Source: Candidatus Uhrbacteria bacterium (GTDB taxonomy: Bacteria > Patescibacteriota > Patescibacteriia > 2-12-FULL-60-25). From it: a stretch of 42,899 nucleotides of DNA. The stretch covers positions 1 to 42,899 of the forward strand of contig QIKL01000021.1 in assembly GCA_003231955.1 (NCBI GenBank), written 5' to 3'. Below the pieces are notes generated by a model. It made no database searches. It saw only the letters and a program-made list of their open reading frames with translations, and was not told where the DNA came from. The position numbers and the translations under genes were made by a program. Below are positions 15,790 through 23,296 of this stretch, piece after piece (position 1 is the first letter of the stretch; every line of letters begins with the position of its first letter).

Positions 15790-16530
15790 ATGCCAGACGT
15801 CCCTCAAGCAAATTTGCCGACACCTGCCATTCCGCCGGCGTCGCCAATACCTCAACCTAAACCGTCAAAAACTCCAAAATCTCCATCACCAGCACCATCA
15901 TCAAAATCGGAAGCCCCAAAACCCCCAACTACTCCGCCTCCAACAGCCTCAAATTCTGTAGATCCAACACCACTCAAACCATCGACCGTTCATCATAAGA
16001 TATTCGGCATTTTCGTAATTCTTACATGCCCCCTCATTTTAATCGCACTTGGATTTATCTTATGGCCTATGCTTAACATTCTCCAACAGCCAACGCATCC
16101 AGCGACGGTACCTATCACAACAACAACACCCACCACACTAATAGTGACCTCCACTCCACCAATCGCGCATAACGAAACAACTTCCACATCCGCGGTACAA
16201 GCGACCTCAACAGCACCAACGATTCACCAACTCGGTGAGTCGGTCGTGTTATTTAAAAACGATGCCGCACTCTTCGCGGGACATAATGGACACACATACA
16301 CAATAATCGCGATGAATTTTAACGATTCCCGTTGCCCTGCGGGTGTCCAATGTGTCTGGGCTGGCGAACTCGGAATGACACTCCGTATTCAAAAATCAAC
16401 AAGTGAATCCGTTGATGTTTATCTTGGCATGTCACGCGCAAAATCAGTCACTGCCTACGGTCTAAACATTCACCTCAACGATATTTCCGAAGAAAAAGGC
16501 GGATTCGCTGCAACTATCACAGTCAAATAA
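15790..16530 (+). CDS. Proline-rich single-span membrane protein with a Cys-containing outer domain
   Basis: 246 aa. The cytoplasmic N-terminus (~1-75) is Pro/Ser/Lys-rich. One transmembrane helix lies at ~78-100 (FGIFVILTCPLILIALGFILWPML). A Thr/Pro-rich linker leads to a compact C-terminal domain (~150-246) with the motif DSRCPAGVQCVWAGE, where the two Cys may form a disulfide outside the cell. I know this motif from uncharacterised bacterial proteins but can give no function. It stands between rplK and rplA with its own terminator upstream. Confidence 0.75.
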   Translation: MPDVPQANLPTPAIPPASPIPQPKPSKTPKSPSPAPSSKSEAPKPPTTPPPTASNSVDPTPLKPSTVHHKIFGIFVILTCPLILIALGFILWPMLNILQQPTHPATVPITTTTPTTLIVTSTPPIAHNETTSTSAVQATSTAPTIHQLGESVVLFKNDAALFAGHNGHTYTIIAMNFNDSRCPAGVQCVWAGELGMTLRIQKSTSESVDVYLGMSRAKSVTAYGLNIHLNDISEEKGGFAATITVK

Positions 16531-16534
16531 AAAT

Positions 16535-16864
16535 ATGATTCTCGAACAAGACAGCAAACCTTCAAATGAACTAAAACATACTCCACTCGCCGCCACGCTC
16601 TCAAAAGAGATACTCCTATTTGATGGCACTAAAACACCGTTTGCGCAAAAAATCTATGCCATCGTCGCAAAAATCCCTATAGGAAAAACACTGAGCTATA
16701 CACAAGTCGCAATCGCCGCTGGAAATCCGAAGGCCGCGCGCGCCATTGGGAATATCATGAACAAAAATCGCGATATGCACGTCCCCTGCCACCGTGTCGT
16801 ACGGTCTGACGGAAGCATCGGCGGATACGCATTTGGAGGAAAAAGAAAAAAAGATGCATCTTAG
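16535..16864 (+). CDS. ogt: Methylated-DNA-protein cysteine methyltransferase, C-terminal end frameshifted
   Basis: 109 aa. It is the DNA-binding and active-site domain of O6-alkylguanine transferases, which move an alkyl group from O6-guanine to a Cys. TPFAQKIYAIVAKIPIGKTLSYTQVA, a recognition helix with NPKAARAIGN, and the acceptor motif VPCHRVVRSDGSIGGYAFGG are present. The frame stops after KRKKDAS. In the next frame ILEREGAIQ followed by TAA matches the normal family C-terminus. The frames would join if the A7 run at 16846-16852 had one more A. The missing tail is ~10 residues, so the short form might still work. It begins 4 nt after the previous gene. Confidence 0.85.
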   Translation: MILEQDSKPSNELKHTPLAATLSKEILLFDGTKTPFAQKIYAIVAKIPIGKTLSYTQVAIAAGNPKAARAIGNIMNKNRDMHVPCHRVVRSDGSIGGYAFGGKRKKDAS

Positions 16865-17033
16865 AACGCGAGGGTGCAATTCAATAAAAAATTGCTAGAC
16901 TTTTTCTAAAAAAACAAAATAAGATATAAAAACTCACAAAAAACTCGCACGTAAACATATTTTTATACTGACAAAATTTTCGTCTATATCTTGCTTATCC
17001 GTACTGTTTACCATCTGAATCCATCACTGGGAC

Positions 17034-17060
17034 TTGACCCGTCAACAATTTTTGTATAAA
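17034..17060 (+). promoter_or_regulatory. Likely promoter of rplA
   Basis: TTGACC (17034-17039), then TATAAA at 17055-17060 (15-nt spacer), or TAAACT at 17057-17062 (17-nt spacer). The AT-rich stretch 16865-17033 upstream holds no gene that I can support. Confidence 0.55.
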
Positions 17061-17082
17061 CTGTCGGCATTACATATTAACC

Positions 17083-17116
17083 GTGGGAGTCTCATATACC
17101 ATTGGGACGTCCGCAC
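17083..17116 (+). promoter_or_regulatory. Leader hairpin upstream of rplA
   Basis: GTG-GGA-GTC (17083-17091) pairs with GAC, TCC and CAC (17106-17116), with two single bulged G residues, around a 14-nt loop. It lies 9 nt before the rplA ATG. Autoregulation by uL1 binding its own leader is known in other bacteria; here it is inference. Confidence 0.55.
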
Positions 17117-17125
17117 CACAGTCCT

Positions 17126-17815
17126 ATGACGCATTCCAAGCGTTACACAGAAGCTAAAAAATTGATTGACGTAAAAAAACTCTATACGCCCGTCGAAGCA
17201 GTGGAACTTGTAAAAAAAACCGCAAACACAAAATTTGATGGATCTGTTGAGATCCATATGAACCTGGGTATAAACGTAAAAAAAAGCGACCAGCTAATCC
17301 GCGCGACAATCATCCTTCCGCATGGAACGGGAAAAACAAAAAAGATCGCCGCCTTTGTCCCAGTGAATAAAGAAAAAGACGCGACAGATGCGGGCGCCGA
17401 TATCGTTGGCAATGAAGATCTTATTGCAGAAATCGCAAAATCTGGAAAAGTAAATTTCGATATCGCCGTCGCAACACCAGACATGATGCCAAAGCTGGCC
17501 AAAATTGCAAAAATCCTGGGTCCAAAAGGTATCATGCCTAACCCAAAAACCGATACGGTTGGCCCGAACGTAAAAAAGATGATTGAAGAGCTAAAGCGAG
17601 GCAAAGTTACACTTAAAAACGACGCAACTGGTAATATCCATCAAATACTCGGTAAGGTCTCGGGCGATGCCTCAATGCTTGTAGAAAATCTCGATACCGT
17701 TATCATTGCGATCCGCAAAAATAAGCCAGCAAGCACCAAGGGTACATTCGTCAAAAATGCAGTTCTCACATCCACAATGGGCCCGGCGATTCATCTGGAT
17801 GTTGCAAAGATGTGA
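17126..17815 (+). CDS. rplA: 50S ribosomal protein uL1
   Basis: 229 aa from the ATG at 17126 (MTHSKRYTEAKKLID), standard for uL1, which binds the L1 stalk of 23S rRNA. The N-terminus is in the usual place and LYTPVEAVELVKKTANTKFDGSVEIHMNLGI, GPKGIMPNPKTDTV (~residues 134-147) and the C-terminal STMGPAIHLDV are diagnostic. A TTG at 17102 is in frame but falls inside the leader hairpin. There is no SD. Neither rplJ, rplL nor rpoB follows, so the usual beta operon is broken up. Its presence argues against the Parcubacteria lineages reported to lack L1. Confidence 0.96.
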   Translation: MTHSKRYTEAKKLIDVKKLYTPVEAVELVKKTANTKFDGSVEIHMNLGINVKKSDQLIRATIILPHGTGKTKKIAAFVPVNKEKDATDAGADIVGNEDLIAEIAKSGKVNFDIAVATPDMMPKLAKIAKILGPKGIMPNPKTDTVGPNVKKMIEELKRGKVTLKNDATGNIHQILGKVSGDASMLVENLDTVIIAIRKNKPASTKGTFVKNAVLTSTMGPAIHLDVAKM

Positions 17816-17827
17816 AAACCTATCGAT

Positions 17828-17853
17828 AAAAAATCCGCTTCGGCGGATTTTTT
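17828..17853 (+). terminator. Terminator after rplA
   Basis: AAAAAATCCGC, TTCG tetraloop, GCGGATTTTTT: a strong symmetrical hairpin 13 nt after rplA. Confidence 0.92.
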
Positions 17854-17905
17854 ACAAGCATATTAACTTATAATCTCCCATTTAAACGACGAGCCTATAT
17901 ACACT

Positions 17906-18472
17906 ATGTCAAAAATTATCATCGGCTTAGTTGGCCGCCAGGGAGCCGGAAAAGGTACAGTGGCAGAATATCTACACAGCCGATATAGCGCGGAGATCTT
18001 CCGATTCAGCACAGTTCTTACTGACATACTCAACCGGCTTGCGATCGAAAAAACGCGAGAAAATCTCATTATGCTTTCCGAGACTCTACGTAAAAAATTT
18101 GGTGAAGACGTCCTTGCCTACGCAATTGAAAAAGATACACACACTACAACCGCAGATCGGATCGTCATTGACGGCATCCGACGAATTGAGGATCTTACCG
18201 TGCTAGAGCCTCTTCCGCAGTTCAAGCTTGTAGAAATAGTAACTCCAGAAAAAACTCGCTTCGAACGGATCACTCATCGCGGCGAGAAGTCCGGCGAACG
18301 CGAAATGACCTATGAAAAATTCTCCAAGCAAGAACAAGCGTCGACTGAAATTATGATTCCATCTGTTGCGGCACGAGCATGGAAGACAATCCATAACAAC
18401 GGAACACAATCAGAACTCATGTCAAAAATTGATGATCTTATGGACGAACTTGGGATGCATCCAAAAATCTGA
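17906..18472 (+). CDS. P-loop nucleotide kinase (dNMP kinase / dephospho-CoA-kinase-like)
   Basis: 188 aa. The P-loop GRQGAGKGT is at residues 10-18. The order strand, P-loop, FRFSTVLTDILNRL, then VIDGIRRIEDL near residue 90 and TRFERITHRGEKSGE (lid-like) follows the adenylate-kinase superfamily, close to archaeal UPF0200 and phage dNMP kinases. The substrate is not certain. The neighbours (dCMP deaminase, thymidylate synthase) favour a deoxynucleotide monophosphate, but this is inference from context. Confidence 0.75.
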   Translation: MSKIIIGLVGRQGAGKGTVAEYLHSRYSAEIFRFSTVLTDILNRLAIEKTRENLIMLSETLRKKFGEDVLAYAIEKDTHTTTADRIVIDGIRRIEDLTVLEPLPQFKLVEIVTPEKTRFERITHRGEKSGEREMTYEKFSKQEQASTEIMIPSVAARAWKTIHNNGTQSELMSKIDDLMDELGMHPKI

Positions 18473-18487
18473 TACCGTAAAACGGTT

Positions 18488-19075
18488 ATGATCCATACTG
18501 TACACACCATGCCAGCCTCCGTCCTAAAAGGAACCGAACGTCAAATCATTGAGCAAACACGCATTTTGCCCATTGTCTCACGCCTCCGAAAAAAAGGAGC
18601 AAAAATCGTGATGACGCAGGGATCATACGACCTCGTGCATATTGGCCACGCTCGATACCTTGCTGCCGCAAAACGTCACGGCGACGTTCTTATCGTCGGC
18701 ATTGATTCCGATAAAAAAATACGAAAACGTAAAGGTCCAGAACGTCCCATCGTACCACAAAAAGAGCGTATGGAGATGGTCCTGCATCTCCGCCCTGTAG
18801 ACATCGTTGTTCTCAAGCGTTTAAAAGATCCAAAGTGGAACCTTATCAAACTAATACGGCCTGACGTTCTTATCGCAACTAAAGATACATACAATGACAA
18901 GGAGCTTCAGCAGCTCAAAAAAATCTGTGGTGACATTATCGTCCTCAAGCGTATGGCTACAACAACAACGAGCGCCAAGATCCGCCTCCTCCAAATAAAA
19001 ACCACAAAAAAACTCGAACGAGTACTCACGCCAAAACTCGTCCGTGCCCTACAGGAAGCGCTTGCTGGCGTTTAA
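18488..19075 (+). CDS. Cytidylyltransferase-like nucleotidyltransferase (HIGH family)
   Basis: 195 aa. GSYDLVHIGHARYLAAAKRHGDVLIVGIDSD with HIGH at residues 51-54 and the later KRMATTTTSAKI (in place of the usual ISTT/TS..I motif) mark the family of RfaE2, TagD and related ADP- or CDP-transferases. These activate sugar phosphates, glycerol 3-phosphate or vitamins with ATP or CTP. Substrate undetermined. An N-terminal ~38 residues and a C-terminal Lys-rich helix are extra. A second ATG at 18509 is possible. It is followed after 3 nt by the deaminase gene, so the two are probably functional partners. Confidence 0.83.
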   Translation: MIHTVHTMPASVLKGTERQIIEQTRILPIVSRLRKKGAKIVMTQGSYDLVHIGHARYLAAAKRHGDVLIVGIDSDKKIRKRKGPERPIVPQKERMEMVLHLRPVDIVVLKRLKDPKWNLIKLIRPDVLIATKDTYNDKELQQLKKICGDIIVLKRMATTTTSAKIRLLQIKTTKKLERVLTPKLVRALQEALAGV

Positions 19076-19078
19076 TTT

Positions 19079-19909
19079 ATGTCCGTAATCGTCGCCTACA
19101 TTCCCGTCCTGCATGAGGGATATCGTCGCTTATTCGATCGTCATCCAGAGGCAACGGAACTATGCCTTTTTGGAGATGAAAGTATCGCTTCTTTTGAGCA
19201 TCTTATAAAAGACATCCGAAGATTGGATCCAAAACTCATCCGTCTCTCAATCGAAGCGTGGAATCGATTCAACCGCATAACTTTCATGGATGCAAAACGT
19301 ATCCAGCAATTGCAAAATAAAAAAACACCACTTATCATTTCGGATGATGATCTTACGTCCGAGCTTGTAAAACAATATTTTTCAGATAACCCCGTGGAGC
19401 GTGACACAATATTTTTACGTTGGGATAAAAAAACGTCCATTGAACCAATAAAAATCTCTCCAGACGTCATGATGAGCAAAAAAATATTTGATCGTAAAAT
19501 GATGGAGATCGCAAAATCCGAAGGTGAATTAAGCCATGACTGGTGGCGGCATATCGGAGCACTCGCGGTGAAGGATAAAAAAATTATTCTACGCGCATAT
19601 AATAAATACGTGCCATCAGAACAGATCGCCTACGATGAAGGCGACCCGCGAAGTAATTTCAAAAGTGGCATACATTTTGAATCATCACTCGCATTTCATG
19701 CGGAGGCTTCACTCGTCGCTCAAGCCGCAAAAAATGGCATCTCACTACAAGATTCAGATGTCTACGTGGAAACATTTCCGTGCCCTCCGTGCGCCAAACA
19801 GCTCGCCTATTCTGGTATCAAGCGATTGTATTACCATACTGGATATAAAATCCTCGACGGAGAACGCATTCTCAAGAGTCAAGGTGTACAAATTATCTTT
19901 ACTTATTAA
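19079..19909 (+). CDS. dCMP-deaminase-like zinc enzyme with an N-terminal extra domain
   Basis: 276 aa. The C-terminal ~120 residues form a cytidine/deoxycytidylate deaminase domain: H207-A-E209 (zinc and proton shuttle) and C235-PP-C238 (zinc). This fits deamination of dCMP to dUMP, the substrate of thymidylate synthase encoded on the other strand 2 kb away. The first ~140 residues do not belong to such enzymes. They open with YIPVLHEGYRRLF, which recalls a degenerate nucleotidyltransferase start, and may be a decayed copy of the domain in the preceding gene. No SD is evident. Confidence 0.8.
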   Translation: MSVIVAYIPVLHEGYRRLFDRHPEATELCLFGDESIASFEHLIKDIRRLDPKLIRLSIEAWNRFNRITFMDAKRIQQLQNKKTPLIISDDDLTSELVKQYFSDNPVERDTIFLRWDKKTSIEPIKISPDVMMSKKIFDRKMMEIAKSEGELSHDWWRHIGALAVKDKKIILRAYNKYVPSEQIAYDEGDPRSNFKSGIHFESSLAFHAEASLVAQAAKNGISLQDSDVYVETFPCPPCAKQLAYSGIKRLYYHTGYKILDGERILKSQGVQIIFTY

Positions 19910-19929
19910 ACTCCATCAAAGAATCTTAC

Positions 19930-19972
19930 AAAAAAAAGACCCATCCCCGATGTTATGTCGGCAGATGGGTCT
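19930..19972 (-). terminator. Terminator between convergent deaminase and HIT genes
   Basis: AGACCCATC (19937-19945) pairs with GATGGGTCT (19964-19972), with extra pairing inside. On the minus strand the stem is followed by an uninterrupted T run, so it mainly ends the thyA-folA-HIT transcript. Confidence 0.85.
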
Positions 19973-19991
19973 GCAATACAGTCTTTTTCTC

Positions 19992-20570
19992 CTACAGACG
20001 ACCCACGACAAGCTTTCGCTCTTCTTCCGTGAGCATCTCAATGTCCGCACCTTTGTATATCTTCTCAAAAACATACATCCGTGCGATCCCCGCGGAAATC
20101 ATTTCTGGTGCTTTCGCAAGCGTCGCTTTAACGGCGCCTGTTTGGTCTGGCACAATGATGTGTGCGTGCAGGTGTAAAACAGTGCCCGCATTCTGTAGCG
20201 GCGGACCGAAACGCATAACGAATCCGCCACCGGTGAAATGATATTTCCGCTGGGCCCAGCGGAAAAGATAGCCCATATCCGTGAAATCCTCCAATGCAAT
20301 ATCGTCACCAGGCGCAACGTGACGCTTCGGAGCCATCACGAGATGGAACTCAGTATGAGTAACTGGGAACGGATTCTCCCACATACGCCAACACCCATTT
20401 TCCGCGATAATCAAATTCGTCTTTGGATTGATCGGATCGCAGAACGGACACCCGCCCGCGCGATAGACCTTACTCATAGCAAGGTACTGCGCATATGTGC
20501 GGCAGTAAATGAGTGATCGAACTTGGTCTTCTGTAAGACCATCAAATTTCGGAATCATCAATCTTTGCAA
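19992..20570 (-). CDS. HIT/GalT-superfamily nucleotide hydrolase or transferase (paralog 2)
   Basis: 192 aa from a TTG at 20570, chosen because AGGAGG lies 5 nt upstream; an ATG at 20558 is the alternative and has no SD at normal distance. C41-PF-C44 and the triad HLHAH (H133, H135, H137) are typical of HIT proteins, which act on nucleoside phosphates through a His-AMP/UMP intermediate. GalT-like zinc Cys pairs fit better than classic Hint. It is the last gene of the methyltransferase-thyA-folA-HIT-HIT run. Confidence 0.82.
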   Translation of the reverse strand: MQRLMIPKFDGLTEDQVRSLIYCRTYAQYLAMSKVYRAGGCPFCDPINPKTNLIIAENGCWRMWENPFPVTHTEFHLVMAPKRHVAPGDDIALEDFTDMGYLFRWAQRKYHFTGGGFVMRFGPPLQNAGTVLHLHAHIIVPDQTGAVKATLAKAPEMISAGIARMYVFEKIYKGADIEMLTEEERKLVVGRL

Positions 20571-20660
20571 CTCCGCCTCCTTTGACTTTACTGTAACTCT
20601 TCAAATGAACGCCCGCACTTCATATCATCAAACACGAAATGTAGCAACGGCCTACTGACT

Positions 20661-21143
20661 TTATTTTCGTTTGTAATTCTTTGATTGGCCAATTTTAATA
20701 CGACACGCCTCGGTCTCTCCGAGTGCTTCAAGGTCCGGTTCAATAAGGTGCGCATGAATATGTGCGACACTAGAACCATAATTACCGTGCTCAGATGTAC
20801 CAAATCGAATCGCGACAGCACCACCTTTGATATGACGCTTCTTTGCCTCCTCAGAAAACATTGCGATAAGTTCTGTTCCCGCTTTTGGATCCATCTCCGT
20901 GAGGTTCTCAATATGCATTTTATAAATTGCGAGAAGATGCTGCTTTGTCTTTTCATACGGCCATTGATTCTCGGTAAGCAGCCAATATTCCCCTTCTTTT
21001 AAGAATGGCATCTCATGATATTTCATAAGATTTTGACGACAAAATGGACAATGCCCCTGCCTTGCAATCTCTTTCATGACCGCGCGCTGATCCTCGCGAC
21101 GAACAGTACTGAGATTGATAAATCGATTAGTGTCGTCGTTCAT
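20661..21143 (-). CDS. HIT/GalT-superfamily protein (paralog 1)
   Basis: 160 aa. C32-PF-C35 near the N-terminus and HIHAH (H128, H130, H132) near residue 130 match the catalytic His triad and the zinc site seen in the next gene, so the two are diverged tandem copies. The start overlaps the end of folA by 17 nt, suggesting coupled translation. Expected activity is hydrolysis or transfer on nucleotide adducts; the substrate is unknown. Confidence 0.82.
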   Translation of the reverse strand: MNDDTNRFINLSTVRREDQRAVMKEIARQGHCPFCRQNLMKYHEMPFLKEGEYWLLTENQWPYEKTKQHLLAIYKMHIENLTEMDPKAGTELIAMFSEEAKKRHIKGGAVAIRFGTSEHGNYGSSVAHIHAHLIEPDLEALGETEACRIKIGQSKNYKRK

Positions 21144-21621
21144 AAATCTGATATATCACATCATATTCATTTTTTTTATCTTTAAGCCATTGCTCCTCAT
21201 GAATCAATCTCCAGTTCGAAAAATCAATGATCGGCAATCTTACATCACCATCGCTTTGTGTATGTACACGCGTAAGAATTAAACGATCCGCATGCGGCAA
21301 TGCCATCGCGTAGATTGCCTCTCCGCCAGAGACAAAAACATCTTCTCCCTTTATCACATCCATTGCCTCGTCCCATGAATTAACAACAACACACCCAGGC
21401 GCCTTATAATCCACTTGCCGCGTAATGATAACATTTTTTCGTTTTGGGAGCGGCCCTCCGATACGCGCGACGATAGATTCAAATGTCTTGCGTCCCATGA
21501 TGCACGTATGGCCGGTTGTGAGTGTTTTAAAGTTCTTAAAATCCCGCGGAAGATTCCACGGAATCTTGTTGGAGCGCCCAATAATATCGTTATCCGACGC
21601 CGCGACAATAATCGAAATCAT
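21127..21621 (-). CDS. folA: Dihydrofolate reductase
   Basis: 164 aa from the ATG at 21621 (MISIIVAASDNDIIG), 5 nt after the thyA stop; a TTG at 21630 would overlap it. DHFR regenerates tetrahydrofolate with NADPH. PWNLPRDFKNFKTLT supplies W22 and the catalytic Asp27, MGRKTFESI the cofactor site, and VSGGEAIYAMALP the second NADPH loop. Its place right after thyA, whose reaction makes dihydrofolate, is the classic arrangement. Confidence 0.95.
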   Translation of the reverse strand: MISIIVAASDNDIIGRSNKIPWNLPRDFKNFKTLTTGHTCIMGRKTFESIVARIGGPLPKRKNVIITRQVDYKAPGCVVVNSWDEAMDVIKGEDVFVSGGEAIYAMALPHADRLILTRVHTQSDGDVRLPIIDFSNWRLIHEEQWLKDKKNEYDVIYQIYERRH

Positions 21622-21626
21622 ATCAA

Positions 21627-22541
21627 TCAAATAGCTACGGGAATACCCTTAATTCCTGGGTGCGGATCATACTCTTCAAGAGTAAAATGTTCCTTACGAA
21701 AGGAAAAAAAATCAGTAATGTTCGGATCAATCCTCATAGATGCAAGCCGCCGCGGTTCACGCTTAAGCATGGTCTCGACTGCATGAACCTGATCCACATA
21801 AATATGCGCATCAGACAAGCTATGGATGTACTCATACGGCTCCGTGCCCGTAGCCTGCGCGATCATCATGAGGAGTGCGCCGTATTGCACCATATTCGAT
21901 GGTACGCCAACCGGGACATCGCCAGAACGCTGAAACATGTGGAGCGTAAGCTTATTGTCGATGACACGCAGGTGAATCCATCCGTGGCACGGCGCCACCA
22001 CAACCTTCTGTTGTTTTCCAGTTCCGCGGATTGTATATTGCGGAATCCACGGCGAAATAAAATGCGTTCTCAGATGCGGAAATTCACGAATTTGCTCAAT
22101 GATATTTTGAAATTGATTATATGTCGAACCCTCTGCGGTTGGAAAATCATGGAATGCCGCACCATATGATCCTGGGCCAAGATCACCTGTTTCGAGTCCG
22201 CGCTTCGTGCATTTCTCCGGCGTCACCCAAGATGACCACCATGTGCACCCGAACTCCTCCAACCTTTTTTGCGTCCGCACACCATTCATAAATGCACAAA
22301 TCTCCGCAATCGCCTGCTTCCAAATCGTAACTGGAAGACGCTCCGATTCCTTTGGAGCCATATTACGCTCATTAATAATGGGAAAACCATTATCAAACCG
22401 AAAACGCATGGGACACGGCCCCATGAGTGTTATCGCATCCACACCTTGTTGGCTGTTTGTTTGAACGCCACGCTCCAAAACATCACGAAGTAAGTGCTGA
22501 TACTGCGCATCTGGAGTTCGTTCAATAAGAGATTTCACCAT
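21627..22541 (-). CDS. thyA: Thymidylate synthase (ThyA type)
   Basis: 304 aa, within the 264-315 range. ThyA methylates dUMP to dTMP using methylene-tetrahydrofolate. Catalytic C185 in APCHGW, dUMP-binding QRSGDVPVGVPSNMVQY, and SDAHIYVDQV near the C-terminus are conserved. Also seen are WKQAIAEICAFMNG and WWSSWVTPEKC near the folate side. The last residues, IKGIPVAI, match the usual hydrophobic C-terminus. It starts an overlapping thyA-folA-HIT unit. Confidence 0.96.
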   Translation of the reverse strand: MVKSLIERTPDAQYQHLLRDVLERGVQTNSQQGVDAITLMGPCPMRFRFDNGFPIINERNMAPKESERLPVTIWKQAIAEICAFMNGVRTQKRLEEFGCTWWSSWVTPEKCTKRGLETGDLGPGSYGAAFHDFPTAEGSTYNQFQNIIEQIREFPHLRTHFISPWIPQYTIRGTGKQQKVVVAPCHGWIHLRVIDNKLTLHMFQRSGDVPVGVPSNMVQYGALLMMIAQATGTEPYEYIHSLSDAHIYVDQVHAVETMLKREPRRLASMRIDPNITDFFSFRKEHFTLEEYDPHPGIKGIPVAI

Positions 22542-22602
22542 GGCCTTTTTACTTTTTTATTTTCATAAGATACCAAATAATCATCCCTAATGATATATCA
22601 GA

Positions 22603-23247
22603 CTATGGCGCCTGTAGGACGAGCGCAAGCTCATCAATTTTTATCGGTTCATCCGAGCCAGGCGGCGTAATCTCGATGTTGAGTGGCACCTCCATAAACG
22701 AAATCTTCCGTTTGGAAAGCTCAAATTGCAGCGCATTAAAATTGATAGGATACGTTCCTTCTGGAGGCATAAATCCTTCTGGTGGGTCAATCTCCGCTTG
22801 CTGAAAGATAAAAAGAGCCCATCCACCAGGAGCAAGCGCATCAAACGCATTCGCAATCACATCGACCTGTCTAGCAGGTTTAATAAACCGAAGCAGAATG
22901 TTGGCATAGATAAAATCATATGGACCGTTCGGGAGCGGATTCGTCACGTCATGCCGTAGGATTCCTCCTGAGGCGTCTTCAAGATGATCTACTGTCTTGT
23001 CCAAGGTGACCATCGTAATTGCAGACCCAAAAAGGACTTTAAAAATCCGCTGATAATGCGCGACAAGCCGACGATCGCCGCATCCAAGTACCGCCATGCG
23101 TACCATGGGAGATGTGAATACCGGCGCCCCTAACTCGATAAATAATTTCCTGAACTCAAGTAGCTTGATCTCAGCGAGCTGCGCGATCTCATCATCGGAT
23201 TGGGCTGCATATGCTTTGTGATAGGGAGATAGCATATATGTCAGCAT
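22603..23247 (-). CDS. Class I SAM-dependent methyltransferase, substrate unknown
   Basis: 214 aa (210 if the ATG at 23235 is used). MAVLGCGDRRLVAHY is motif I of the Rossmann-type methyltransferase fold, TLDKTVDHLED is the acidic loop after strand 2, and YDFIYANILLRFIKP is motif IV-like. The C-terminal half (NALAPGGWALFIF and later beta-rich sequence) completes the fold. No specific family seen. It precedes thyA by ~60 nt on the same strand. Confidence 0.75.
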   Translation of the reverse strand: MLTYMLSPYHKAYAAQSDDEIAQLAEIKLLEFRKLFIELGAPVFTSPMVRMAVLGCGDRRLVAHYQRIFKVLFGSAITMVTLDKTVDHLEDASGGILRHDVTNPLPNGPYDFIYANILLRFIKPARQVDVIANAFDALAPGGWALFIFQQAEIDPPEGFMPPEGTYPINFNALQFELSKRKISFMEVPLNIEITPPGSDEPIKIDELALVLQAP

Positions 23248-23296
23248 GACACCCGTTATCGCCCCCGTCCAGCGTATCTGGTATCATGTCTACAAT

